Assembly: GCA_005765155.1 (NCBI GenBank)
Contig: VCCP01000002.1
Location: 1,984,001 to 2,048,000, forward strand
Origin: Zelopaecilomyces penicillatus
Taxonomy: Eukaryota > Ascomycota > Sordariomycetes > Hypocreales > Pseudodiploosporaceae
Length of the DNA: 64,000 nucleotides
Reading direction: 5' to 3'
The notes under the pieces are model-generated. The model saw nothing but the letters and a program-made list of their open reading frames with translations, was not told the origin of the DNA and ran no database searches. The position numbers were made by a program, and so were the translations under genes. Positions 1-10,573 of the stretch are shown in pieces (within the stretch, counting starts at the first letter, position 1; the number at the start of each line of letters is the position of its first letter).

Positions 1-165
1 AAAGAATATATAGATATTATAGTATATATAGTAGAAGAAGAATGGGAAGTTGAAATAATTATAGATTATAGGCTAAACAATGGTAAAAAAGAGTATCTGG
101 TTAAGTGGAAAGGGTTTGGACCCGAGGAGAACTTATAGGAGCCCCTTAATCATCTAAATTATTAC
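1..165 (+). pseudogene. Chromodomain remnant of a gypsy integrase
   Basis: Frame 1 reads a recognisable chromodomain: EEEWEVEIIIDYRL near the start, then KKEYLVKWKGF and GPEENL. A TAG stop at 136-138 stands where chromodomains usually have the Trp of the WEP motif, followed by EPLNHL, and a second stop (TGA) falls just after. Trp TGG to stop TAG is the change expected from RIP. In chromoviruses this domain sits at the C-terminus of the integrase and is thought to guide insertion into heterochromatin. Its match in the longer Gypsy-1 copy, near 29785-29940, is much more degraded. Confidence 0.85.
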
Positions 166-874
166 TGATCTCTGATATGATAATACTATTAGAAGGCAAG
201 GAGCTGTCCTAGAAAATCAAGTTCTAATCAATTATATCAAAACCCCCTAATGATTAGATCTTAATCATTGCGTCCGACTCTACCTGCTCAGCTATATCCA
301 GATCATTCAATGATTGTAAATCCTGCTTTACTATCTTATGATCCTATGATACTATGGATTGATGCTGATAATGCAAATGATTCAATCATGCTATTATAGT
401 AGATATCGTCTCCTGTGCTGCCTGAAGCTGCTTCTCTGTCTTCTCCTCTTCTCGCTTGATATGATTCTTTTCTAATAGAATCTTTATGACTAGATAAATC
501 GGTTACCTTCTGAAAAATAAAATGAAATGGAAGAATATATCTAAGGATATAGTTATCCCTGAACTATTATAAGAATGACCCCAATGAATGCACTCTGAAT
601 AATGGGAAGTTGCTTCAATTATATGATATGTTAAGTGATGCTGGGAATAAAAGGAATAAGGTATGATGATATTATTAGTGCCCTTGATAAGAATCGTAAG
701 ACTCTTGCGCTGATTAGTCTTCTGATTAGTATGATGTTTTGAGATACCTTGAGGTATTATGTTAAAAGTATGAAGGAAGAAGGAAGTAATTATACCTATA
801 ATTGTGGCTGGAATTATGTTTTATAAAGGAATAATTAATGGGCCTTGAGGATAAGATTGTTGGGAGGGAGATAT

Positions 875-1307
875 TGTGTTATGACCCAATGATATGGTTG
901 TATAATAGGCTGGTTATATGACCAGAGGGAGGTATGTACTATGGAGGAAGGGGATTAGTTAGGATAGATCAGTGGGATTACTATGAGAATAGTGGTGAGC
1001 TAGGTGAGCTAGTAATTTGGATTACCTGGATTATTATTTATATAATAAGTGATCCAAGTGATCTATGATGTATATATATGCCCTTAATTTTTATTCTTTA
1101 GATATAGCTTAGATAGTTATTAATATACTTTCAACTTTATTGTATTGTTCGCTATTGCTTACTATGCTGATACTTGATCCCTGGTTATGATACTCTGTAT
1201 CCATTATCAATGTGATAGACTATATTGCTTAGAATGCCCTGACTTATCTGCCAATATAAACCCTTTTTGTTAGGTTTATCCCTTGGGAATTCATTAAATG
1301 TTATATA
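875..1307 (+). repeat. Gypsy-1 LTR, least mutated copy
   Basis: About 433 bases that start with tgtgttatgaccc right after a purine tract and end near aaatgttatata. It aligns along its length with LTRs at 16778-17227, 30697-31137 and, inverted, 55864-56326 and 62416-62879. Shared landmarks are a tatatatatgcccttaat segment and a ccaatataaacccttttt-like segment near the 3' end. This copy keeps many CA, CG and TG steps that the others have lost. Confidence 0.8.
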
Positions 1308-1377
1308 CCCTAAAATCATTCTGTAGTTCTATGGGTGGTGTTGGTGTTGTTGTGTGTGTTGTTTTCCCCCTATTAAA
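1308..1377 (-). repeat. Partial Gypsy-4 LTR (about 70 bases)
   Basis: This stretch is the inverse of the start of the repeat at 26548-26944. The shared parts are the ctatgggtggtgtt and gttttccccctatta blocks and the run of GT dinucleotides between them. Only the terminal 70 bases are present, wedged between the Gypsy-1 LTR and a copia fragment, so it was truncated by rearrangement. Confidence 0.7.
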
Positions 1378-2891
1378 ATAGGTATTATATGCAGCTATTA
1401 TAAAGTAATAGAAGTAAAATAGCCTGATAATAATTACTAAGGCTAAGGCTTATAATAGGGTTTAAAAGAAAGGTAAATAATCTAAGTACTTATAGTTAGA
1501 TTGATAAGGCTTAAAGCTATTAGTTATAATTATTAGGGCCCCTTAACCTATAGGCTTTTAGAAAGGCCTATATTTTCTTAGATAGCTCTTTTAGAGCTAG
1601 TTCCTCTAGTATATTAAAGGGCTGTACTAGCTATGGCAGTGGCTAAGGTGGCTTAGGTTGAGGTTATAGCAGTTCTTTAGTACTATCAGCCACTGTAGCC
1701 CCTATAACTCAGGCCTATAGCTGTTATAGTTACTAGGTGAGCTCCTATATCTGAGATCAAAGAGCCTATAATTCTAATGAATTTCCTTCTATTAGAAGGT
1801 CCTAATCAAATATTTTCAGAATCAGATTACTATAACTAATAATTATAATAGTATAAAGGAAAAATAAGCTTCTAAAAATAAGCTTATAGCTATATAATAG
1901 TATTATAAATAGCTGAAAGTGCTGATTATAGTAGTACTATATATAGCTAGGTCTTAATAAGAGCCCTAGAACTAGCTAATTAGCTAAAGGGGTATCAGGT
2001 ATAAGGGTTGCCTATTATATACTAGCTATAATCAGGTTATAGTATAGCTGGTATAGCGTCTTTGCTTAGTTAGCTGATTTCTATAGTCTTATATAGGCCT
2101 TTTATAAAGTTAATTAGTAATTCAAGTGATTAATTATATTTAGTATAGTTAATAAAGCTATAACCTATAATTCTATAAGTCTGAATTAGTAATTTATAAA
2201 TCCAAAAGTAGATTATATTATAAGCTATAGATCTAATATTTAACTCTTATATATATAGTGTTTTTTATGATTTCTGATTAATAGGAAATATAAATCTAAT
2301 TGATTAAAGGAGGGGTGAAAAATCTAATATATAAAGAGGTTGAATATAATAGGAAAAAGAATCTTCTTTTTATAGTCTAGAATAATTATTCTTCTAGGCT
2401 TATAATCTATTATAATTTATAGTATAAAGTTATAATTAAAGCTAGTAGTAATAGCAGTGGAAGAAAGGTAGTGAATAGTTATTTAGAGTGAAGTCTATAG
2501 AAAAGAAGAAAAAAGTGATTGAATTACTGATAAAGAAAGAAAGCAAGATTCAACTAGGAATCTAGTTATCTTATATACTAGGATTATTTAAAATTATTTA
2601 AGAATTCCAAATAATATTTCTTTAGATTTCTAAGTATTTTAAATAATAAGAAAGAGAGAGGTATAAGGGATAAGCCCTTATTTTACTAGTCTAGCCTGAT
2701 ATAGTAGGTCAGGCTGCACAGGCTTTTTAGGTCTTATAGCAGATCAGACTGCTACCTTATAGCAGGTCTGACTGCTAGGGCTATAGCAGGTTTAGCTGCT
2801 AAGCTATAGTAGGTCTAGCTATTAATCTTATAATAGATCAGACTGTTATATAAAACCCATTTATTTTAATAAAAACCCACTTATTTTAATA
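1378..2891 (-). mobile_element. Copia copy A-left: 5' LTR and gag-side fragment
   Basis: This aligns in the same orientation with 37470-38955 of the nearly complete copia element: about 1.0 kb of the gag-side internal region, then an LTR at 2408-2891. The remnant of the primer-binding site (ggcttataatc) stands just before the LTR at about 2397-2407. It is moderately RIP-mutated and has no open frame. The rest of the element is missing. The next copia sequence, from 2892, lies on the opposite strand, so this is not one simple insertion. Confidence 0.8.
2408..2891 (-). repeat. Copia LTR (copy A-left) with duplicated tail
   Basis: This copia LTR matches 32716-33157 and 38502-38955. Its last 20 bases occur twice in tandem, at 2852-2871 and 2872-2891, with one C/T difference; other LTR copies have a single tail. 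It includes an array of palindrome-like units (AGCAG, six bases, CTGCT, with RIP variants) at about 2697-2850. Confidence 0.8.
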
Positions 2892-4300
2892 ATAGCTATT
2901 AGTATTCCCCCTATCTAATAGATTTTACTAGCTTTAGCAGGCTTTTATAACTAAGAAATCAAGTAAATTGATTTTATAGGGGCTTTTTTAAACAGTCAGT
3001 TATCTAAGGATATTTTTATAGAATTTTTAGAAGGCCTGTCTTTCTTTATAAAGACCTAGACCCCTAGAAACCAGCCTTTAATAGCTTTATTAGCTAAGCT
3101 TAATTATAACCCTATTATAAAACAGGTTATCCTATTAAAAAAGGCTTTATATAAGCTAAAGCAAGGCCCTTATAAATAATAATAATAGCTAATTAAGCTA
3201 TTAGCTATCCTAAGGTTCTAACCCTTAATCTCTAATCTAATTATCTTTATTAATACTTAGATTAATACCTTTATTATTACCTATATTAATAACTACCTTA
3301 TTATAGGATCTAACCTACCCTATATTAATAAGCTAAAATACCTATTAAATAAAGTCTTTGCTATAAAAGATAGAGGCTTTATAGCCTTTTTCTTAAAGGT
3401 CTAAATCAGTTATAACCAGGCTAAAAAGGAGCTATAACTATATCAAGCTCAGTATATTAATAAGGCTCTTTAATACTTTCAGCTATAAGATATAATCCTT
3501 ATAACTATACCCCTATAACCTAAAGCATTAAAAGAATCTCTAAAAAAGGCTCTTACCTCTATTAAATAACAGACCTATTAATAAATTATAAGGACTTTAA
3601 TATACCTTATATTACTTTTTAGGCTTAATATAACCTTTTTAATTTAATAGCTTTCTTAATATATATAATAGGGCTATATCAATTACTATAATACAGTTAA
3701 AAACCTTCTAAAATATCTAAAAGGTTCTAAAGAACTAGCTATCCTTTATAAGGCCTCAGGCCCTATATAAGCTAGACAGCCAGGTCTTTAGCTGTTAAGC
3801 TATTCAGATAGTGATTTTACAGGCTATAAGACCACTAGTAAATCCATATATAGGTACCTCTTTAAGCTAGCCAGCAGGCTTATCTACTAGAAGGCAAAGA
3901 GACAGACCACTATAGCCCTCTTAACTATAGAAGCTGAATCAGGCGCTTTAATAAAGGCTATAAAAGAGCTAAAATAGCTCTCTAGGCTCTTTATAGAGCT
4001 AAAAATCCCTCTTTAATAGCCTATAAACCTATATTATAATAATATAGCCTCTATAAATAATACTAAGAACTCTAATCAGTATACCCAAACTAAGTATACC
4101 TTACTAAAATTCTATTATATTAGGCAAGAGACAGCTAGTAGGCTATTTAAGATAAATTATCTTATAATTAAGGCTATATCTGCTAATAGGCTAATTAAGG
4201 CTTTAATAGGCCGTGTTTTTCAGGGCTTTTTAAGCCTATTAAACCTATAAAAACCCCTTATTAAAAGCTAGCTATATACTATATAGCTTGCTAAAGAGAG
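2892..4300 (+). pseudogene. Copia reverse transcriptase and RNase H remnant (copy A-right)
   Basis: The plus strand reads a degenerate Ty1/copia polymerase. The order is AFLNSQLSKDIFIEF, KALYKLKQGP, then the catalytic box at 3282-3293, which now reads YINN instead of YIDD. Then comes the RNase H region with YSDSDFTGYKTTSKSIY near 3800 and LTIEAESGALIKAIKELK near 3920. Many stops replace Gln and Trp codons. The fragment starts within the polymerase region and has no gag or integrase. Asp-to-Asn at both catalytic positions and the stops fit RIP. It is certainly not functional. Confidence 0.9.
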
Positions 4301-4773
4301 TGTTAAATAAGTAGGTTTTATATAACAGCCTAACCTATTATTAGACTAGTAGCTAGACCTATTATAGCTTAGCAGCTAAACCTGTTATAGTCCTAGCAGC
4401 CAGACCTGCTATAAGATAACAGCCTGACCTACTATAAGACCTAAAAAGCCTATACAGCCTAACCTACTATATTAGGCTAGACTAGTAAGGGCTTATCTTT
4501 TATACCCCTCTCTTTCTTATTATTTAAAAATGCTTAGAAATCTAAAGAAATATTATTTAAAATTCTTAAATAAATTCTAAATAATCCTAGTATTATTTAG
4601 ATATATAAGATAGCTAGATTTCTAGTTAAATCCTGGTTTCTTTTTCTATATTAGTATTATAATTACTTTTTTTTTCTTTTCTTTAGAATTCACTTTGGAT
4701 AACTATTCGCTGCCTTTTTTTCACTGCTATAGCTATTAGCTTTAATTATAACCTTATACTATAAATTATAATA
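4301..4773 (+). repeat. Copia LTR (copy A-right, 3' LTR)
   Basis: It begins with TG at 4301 just after a purine tract (aaagagag) and ends near ataaattataata. It is the reverse complement of the LTR at 2408-2891, so the two copia fragments form a pair of inverted LTRs around 1.4 kb. The unit array lies at about 4315-4470. RIP is moderate. Confidence 0.8.
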
Positions 4774-7700
4774 CCTTTTAATAAAGATAAATTTAATTAA
4801 ATAATATATAATTAATAATAAAATATCTTTATATATTTATAATAAATATTCTTTTAGTATTTTCTTTAAATATATAGTTTTAATAATTATATTTTTTTTA
4901 GGATTTTATTAAGTTAGGATTAATCTTATAATAAATACTTATTTTAATACTTTAAATATTATTTCTTTTATATTATTTTATTAAAAATAGATTTCTTTAT
5001 TTATTAAATAAATAAATAATTTAATTAAAATAAAAATAAATGAAATAAATTCTTAATAAAAATTAATAAATCTTAAAAGGCTTTTAATCCCTTATATCTA
5101 TATAAATATTTCTTATTTATTTATAATTATAATCCTTTTTAATATTAGATATATAGTTTTTCTTATTTTAATAATATATCCTAAATATTAAATAATAATT
5201 ATAATAAATATATATTTATTAATATTAATAAATAAGCTAGCCTTTTATAAATATATTAGAATATCTTAAATCTTATATAAATAATTCTTTTTAAAGCTAT
5301 TTAAATATATAAAAAGATTATATAAAGATATTATAATAAACTTATCTAAAATATATTCTAAAATTAAATTAATATATCTTTAAAAGATTATAAAAATATT
5401 TAATAGATTAAATAGTATAATAAACTATTTAAAAAGATTAAATTAAATTATAAATATAATAAGATATTTATCTTCTTTTATAATCTAGATTTTATAAAAA
5501 GCTAAATAAATATCTAGTTTTATAAATTAATAGATATTTAATAATAATCTTAATATCTTTTTAATTAATAATAATAAATATTAATCTTTTATTATAATCT
5601 TTTTTAAAGCTTAATAATCTATATAAAATCTTTTTTATAGCTTTTTTAATTATAAGTATTAATAAAATAATTTAAAAAAAGCTAGCTTTAATTTAATCTT
5701 TATTTATTAATTTTATAATTTATTTTTATATCTTAAATAGATAATTCTATAATATATTATATAAACATCTTTAAAAAACATTTATTTATTATTTATTTAA
5801 TTCTATTTAAATTTAAATATAATAATATATTATATTTTAATATAATATAAATACTTAATTTCTTTTTTATTAAATAATTTAATAAAATTATATAATTCCT
5901 TAAGAAATAATAATAAAATTATTATTTATTTTATATATATTTTAAATAAATATTTAAGGTATTATATTATTTAATAATATTTATTAAGATAATATTTAAT
6001 CTATAAATATTAATAATAAGAAATTTATTTATATTAAACATTTTTAATATTTATCTTTTTATTTATATAATTAATATAAAATCTTAATTATTAATTATTT
6101 ATTAATATTTTAATTATAAAATATATTTTATAATCCTTAATTAATCCTATAATAATATTAAATATATATAATTTAAAAAGATATATTAATTTTAATATTA
6201 ATTATTAAATTATTTATTTATTAATTATATTATAATATTTATATCTTAAATTAATCTATATATTTATAAATATAATAAGGTTTAAAAGAATAGAAATTTA
6301 AAATAAATATTTATTTAATTTAATTTTAATATATTATTTCTTTTTTATTATAATCTAATATTAATCCTTTTTTAAAGTTATTATATAATTAATTTATCTT
6401 TAAATAAGATTTAACTTAAAAATAACTTTTTTTTATTCTTTAAACTAAAATTAAATATTATATTAAAATTAATAATATTAATAAAATAATATTAGCTTTA
6501 TATATATTCTTAGTTTTTATAATAGATATAGATATTTTTTTTCTTTTTTTTTTTAATATTATAATTAAAATTTATTCTATAGTTTAATAATTATCTTTAA
6601 TAAGAATAATATAATCCTTTTTTTAATTTATTTTATATCTTATATAATATTTAATTATAATTATTATATTAATATTAATTATAAAGATATTTTTATTAGC
6701 TTAATAACTAGCTATATATAAAATAAAATTTTTATTCTTATTTTTATTTTATTTTCTCTTTTAAACTAAATATATTAAGTTTTATAATAATCTAATAATA
6801 ATAAAATATAATTATAATATAATTAATATAAAAAATATTTTATTTTAAATAAATATTATATATATAATAATTTAATATTTAATAAAGTTTTATTAATTTT
6901 ATTAAATTAAATTAGATTAATATATTTATTATTTTAAAAGCCTTATTTAATATATATATAAAATATAAAAAAGAATTCCTTTAATTATTATTTAATATAT
7001 TTTAATTTAATTTATATTATATCTTTATAATAAAGATTATAAAAAATTAATATTATATATTTAAAAAGCTTATTTAAATTATATATTTAATTTAATAGAA
7101 TTCTTAAATCTATTCTTAAAAGAATATTAATATATTATTTTAAATAATATTTTATTAATTCTTATAATTATTAATAAAATCTATATAAATAATAATTTTA
7201 TAATAGATTATTATTAATTATAAAAAGAATATATTTTTATTTTTATTAAATAATTAAAATAAAAAAAATATTTATATTTTAAAAAAAATATTTCTTAACC
7301 TTTTTATTAAATTAAATATTTTATAATTTTAATTAATAATTTATATTTTTATATAAAAAAAAGCCTTTTTTAAAAAATTAATAAAATATGTTTTTTATAA
7401 TTAATTAAATATTTTATTAATTTTATAATAAAAGTTATTATTTTATTTTAAATAAATATCTCTTTTTCTAAAAAACTATAAAAAGAAAGTTTATTAAATA
7501 TAATAAATTAATCTTATAATTATTATAAATAAATATTACGAATAATATTAATAAATTAAAAAAAAAAGATCCTTATATAATTTATATTTAATCCCTTTTT
7601 TATATTAATTAAATTTAAATTAAAATAATCTTATATTTATAATTAAGGCTTAAATTAAAAGCCTAAGCCTATAATAAAAATATTTATTTATAAAGATATT

Positions 7701-8056
7701 TATTTAATTTTTAAGATTAATAAAGTATATTATATAAATCAAAATATATATAAATTGTTTTTTTATAATAATTAAGTAATAATTTCTTTATTATATAATA
7801 TAAAAAATTAATTAAATTAATTAAATTAAATTATTAATAATTTCAATTAAAATATAATATTTCTAATTTAATTAATAAAAATACTTTTTTTTCAATAAAT
7901 TAATCTGTTTTTATAATTATAAATAAATTAATTATATAGCTTTATATAGAAGTATTTATATTATATTATTTCTTTTTATATTCTTATATTAAAATATAAT
8001 ATTAAAGAATAAATATATAAAATTAATAGATAATTAAAAGCTTTTTATAAATCTTT
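4774..8056 (-). mobile_element. Gypsy-3 copy 1: decayed Ty3/gypsy element
   Basis: About 3.3 kb of roughly 90% A+T DNA. On the minus strand, about 5150-5700 still reads a gypsy polymerase: DYQAL, KIIIKDQYLLLLIN, then a YLNS box where YLDD is expected, then KASLFI and YLGYII. The stretch 5310-6235 aligns with 54790-55863, and 6235-6780 aligns with 62890-63470. No LTR, primer site or open frame could be placed, so the ends are approximate, and 7000-8056 could belong to something else. Confidence 0.6.
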
Positions 8057-8136
8057 ATAGTTATAAATAATACTTTATATAACTATAAATAATACTTTAT
8101 ATAACTATAAATAATACTTTATATAACTATAAATAG
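8057..8136. repeat. 22-base tandem repeat, about 3.6 copies
   Basis: Three full 22-base units (8057-8078, 8079-8100, 8101-8122) and a 14-base partial unit. The unit core is actataaataatacttta. The first unit differs from the second at two bases and the later ones are identical. It lies about 70 bases before the sharp rise in G+C that marks the gene island. Confidence 0.9.
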
Positions 8137-8204
8137 CAAGGCTTTATTAATATTATTATTTTGATTTAAGGCTTTGATTTCTATTTTCTCTTTTAACTTA
8201 TATA

Positions 8205-8403
8205 TTTTTCGGCTTGCATTAACCTTGATCCGGGCCTACGCCCTTTGATGCATCGCCTGTTGAAGCATACCAAATTATGTCAGCAGTATTGGCCGTAGTA
8301 ATATGTTACCAGTCTCTCTCTACCCATTCGCAACCTCTGCTCTACCTCTGCCTACATATCAAGTTCTAGACCGGGCAGCCTTGTGGCTGCGCTGTGGTCC
8401 ACG
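8205..8403 (+). promoter_or_regulatory. Upstream region of the AAA ATPase gene with three upstream AUGs
   Basis: Base composition turns from nearly pure A+T to balanced at about 8205. The 200 bases before the start codon have pyrimidine-rich stretches typical of fungal promoters and leaders (ctctctctaccc, ctctgctctacctctg) but no clear TATA box. Three short upstream reading frames exist: 8248-8298 (16 codons), 8277-8369 (30 codons) and 8303-8407 (34 codons). The last ends in a TGA that overlaps the gene's own start as ATGA. Whether any is transcribed depends on the unknown transcription start. Confidence 0.45.
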
Positions 8404-9813
8404 ATGAGTGAACGGCGGAAGCTTGGCGATGTTGCCATTGACCTTTTGCTCTTTGCGGGCATGGTGAGACCTTGTCTACTGAATCAACTGGCTTATATGC
8501 TAATAAGTAGCATGTAGATGACGGCCGGCCTCTACATGGCACGAAACCTGTTGACTCCCATGTTGAGCAACTTAACGGATCCAGACAAGGAAAAACATGA
8601 ACAAGCCAGACGTCAAGCAAAGGCACATCTTGAGCGCTTGAATCGACGGCGACATAATGAAGAGGATGCAGATGATAGCATTAGTGGTTCTTGGAAAGAA
8701 CCCTTCATCGAGGACTTAGTCCTCAACGAGTATGAAAATCTGATAGCGCTAGAAATGGTCGCACCAGAAGACATCCATGTTGGATTTGATGGTGAGAACC
8801 TCCTATAATCACGCTCGCTCCCGTGTGTATGCCTATCCAAATCTGACATAGTTTGCTCCGGCACCTAGATATCGGGGGTCTTGACTCGATCATAGAGGAG
8901 CTAAAAGAATCAGTCATATACCCTTTGACTATGCCCCATCTCTACTCCCATGCAGCTCCGCTACTGTCAGCGCCGTCGGGTGTGCTCCTATTTGGACCAC
9001 CTGGTTGTGGCAAAACAATGCTGGCAAAGGCACTAGCTCACGAGAGCGGAGCATCATTCATAAATTTACACATCTCTACCATGACCGAGAAGTGGTATGG
9101 CGACTCGAACAAAATAGTCCGGGCAGTCTTTTCATTGGCTCGAAAAATGCAACCTGCCATCATATTTATTGACGAGATTGATGCGGTATTGGGAACACGA
9201 AGGAGTGGTGAGCATGAGGCAAGCGGTATGGTCAAAGCTGAGTAAGAAACCGTCGATTGCCAACCCCTCCCCTCCAGCTACACACCTAATATGGTCCAGG
9301 TTCATGACATTGTGGGATGGTTTGACGTCAGCCAACTCATCAGGTATTCCTGCACAAATTGTGGTACTGGGTGCTACCAACCGCATACATGATATTGATG
9401 AAGCCATTCTTCGTCGAATGCCCAAGAAATTTCCAGTTCCCTTACCCGGCCTAGAACAACGACGCAGGATATTGCAGCTTATTCTCCAGGATACCAAAAC
9501 AGACCCAGAGAGTTTTGATTTCAATTATGTCTCGAAACTCACCGCCGGCATGTCTGGAAGTGATATTAAGGAAGCATGTCGCGATGCCGCTATGTCTCCA
9601 GTTCGCGAATACATGCGGCGTCATCGGCAGAAAGGACATCCCATGGTTCCTGTTGATCCAGCTCAGTTTCGCGGAATTAGAACCGACGACTTTTTTAGTA
9701 GGCAGAGTGGGAAAGAACCAACAGGCAACAACGCACAAGCCAACTCTAAGAACGAGTTCAAGCCACCAACGGATAAAAACGAAGATAGCAGTGCCAATTT
9801 TAATAGCACCTGA
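8404..9813 (+). CDS. msp1: Msp1/ATAD1-family AAA ATPase, mitochondrial outer membrane
   Basis: A 406-residue tail-anchored-protein extractase of the Msp1/ATAD1 family, which pulls mislocalised or stalled proteins from the mitochondrial outer membrane (family knowledge). Exons: 8404-8463, 8518-8791, 8869-9241 and 9300-9813; introns of 54, 77 and 58 bases with GTGAGA, GTGAGA and GTAAGA donors. The frame is continuous across all junctions. Residues 8-30 form the N-terminal membrane anchor. The AAA core starts at [14 protein letters not shown], with Walker A GPPGCGKT at 154-161, pore-loop aromatics in EKWYGDSNK at about 185-193, Walker B IIFIDE at 209-214, [16 protein letters not shown] at 222-237, sensor 1 GATNR at 260-264 and arginine fingers LRR at 273-275, then GMSGSDI. 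The C-terminal tail is polar. All key residues are present and the length is normal for fungi, so it looks functional. Symbol assigned by family. Confidence 0.95.
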
Positions 9814-10385
9814 AAAGGTTATTAACAGATATATAATAAATTATAAAGCGGGTTCTAATATATAAATAAGTACATAAATATTTATTATAAAGTTAAAGAT
9901 AAAAGATATAATTAAAGAGTTTTATTATTTAAAAGTATATATTTTATTATTTATTAATTTTTTAATTTATATTATATTAAGCTATTTTTTAATTTTTAGA
10001 TTTAATTTTATATTATTATTTTAAATTTTAAAATTCTTTTAAAAAATAATCTTTTTTAATTTTATTATATATTTTTTAATTTATATAATATAATATTTAA
10101 ATTAATATTATTATTATTAATAATAATTTTATTTAATAAAATTTCATTTATAAATTAGTAAATTTTTTTTTAATTTAATTATTTATTTAGTTATTTATAA
10201 ATATTATAATAATTTTAATAAAGCCTTTATAAAAATTAAAATAATATTTAATATTTAATATTTTAAATTTAATTTATATTTTTATAAAATATTAAATATA
10301 TCTATATTTATATATCATTAAATAATATAAATATTGAATTATAATTTATATAATTAATTTTCTTTATATAGTATATTATAGATAG
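9814..10385. other. A+T-rich spacer between the Msp1 and BAR genes
   Basis: About 570 bases of roughly 90% A+T that begin within about ten bases of the Msp1 stop codon and end sharply where balanced sequence resumes. I see no transposon protein remnant, LTR match, tandem array or open frame. The 3' untranslated region and poly(A) site of the Msp1 gene must lie in it. It may be a RIP-decayed insertion or DNA hit by RIP spreading. Confidence 0.6.
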
Positions 10386-10573
10386 TAACGTATCATTTAT
10401 CTGTCATCACGTGACTAGACTAAAGACACTCTCGCCTGGCCAGTGAAGCTTGTCAAGCCTATTATCGCCAACCGTGCAATTGCCAATGTCGTGTTAGCCA
10501 TTCGTGACATCCGCGGATTTATCTCATCTCCTTCAAACATCAATAACCCGGCCTTTCAAAACCATCCGAGACC
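10386..10573 (+). promoter_or_regulatory. Promoter region of the BAR gene with a TCACGTGA palindrome
   Basis: About 190 bases of balanced composition before the start codon. They contain the 8-base palindrome TCACGTGA at 10407-10414, an E-box (CACGTG) of the type bound by bHLH factors. The leader close to the gene is C-rich (catctccttcaaacatc), and the start context, ccgagaccATGG, is favourable. No TATA box was seen. That the E-box is used is inference. Confidence 0.4.

Larger units (their letters stand above)
1..1307 (+). mobile_element. Gypsy-1 copy 1: 3' end of a Ty3/gypsy chromovirus
   Basis: This is the 3' part of a Ty3/gypsy element, entering from the left window edge. It runs from the chromodomain at the end of the integrase, through about 700 bases of 3' sequence, to a purine-rich tract at 861-871 (gggagggaga) and an LTR at 875-1307. 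The LTR and the stretch just before it align with 30640-31137, the 3' end of the longer Gypsy-1 copy in this window. This copy keeps far more G and C than the others, so it is the best template here for the family's 3' end. No open frame longer than the chromodomain remnant was seen. Confidence 0.8.

Noticed and set aside
8366..8864. Minus-strand open frames across the Msp1 gene (8366-8626, 8613-8864 and others)
   Set aside because: They are shadows of the spliced plus-strand Msp1 gene, whose protein is strongly conserved.
9515..9865. A 116-codon plus-strand frame overlapping the Msp1 3' end
   Set aside because: It is out of frame with the conserved AAA C-terminal region and shows no family similarity.
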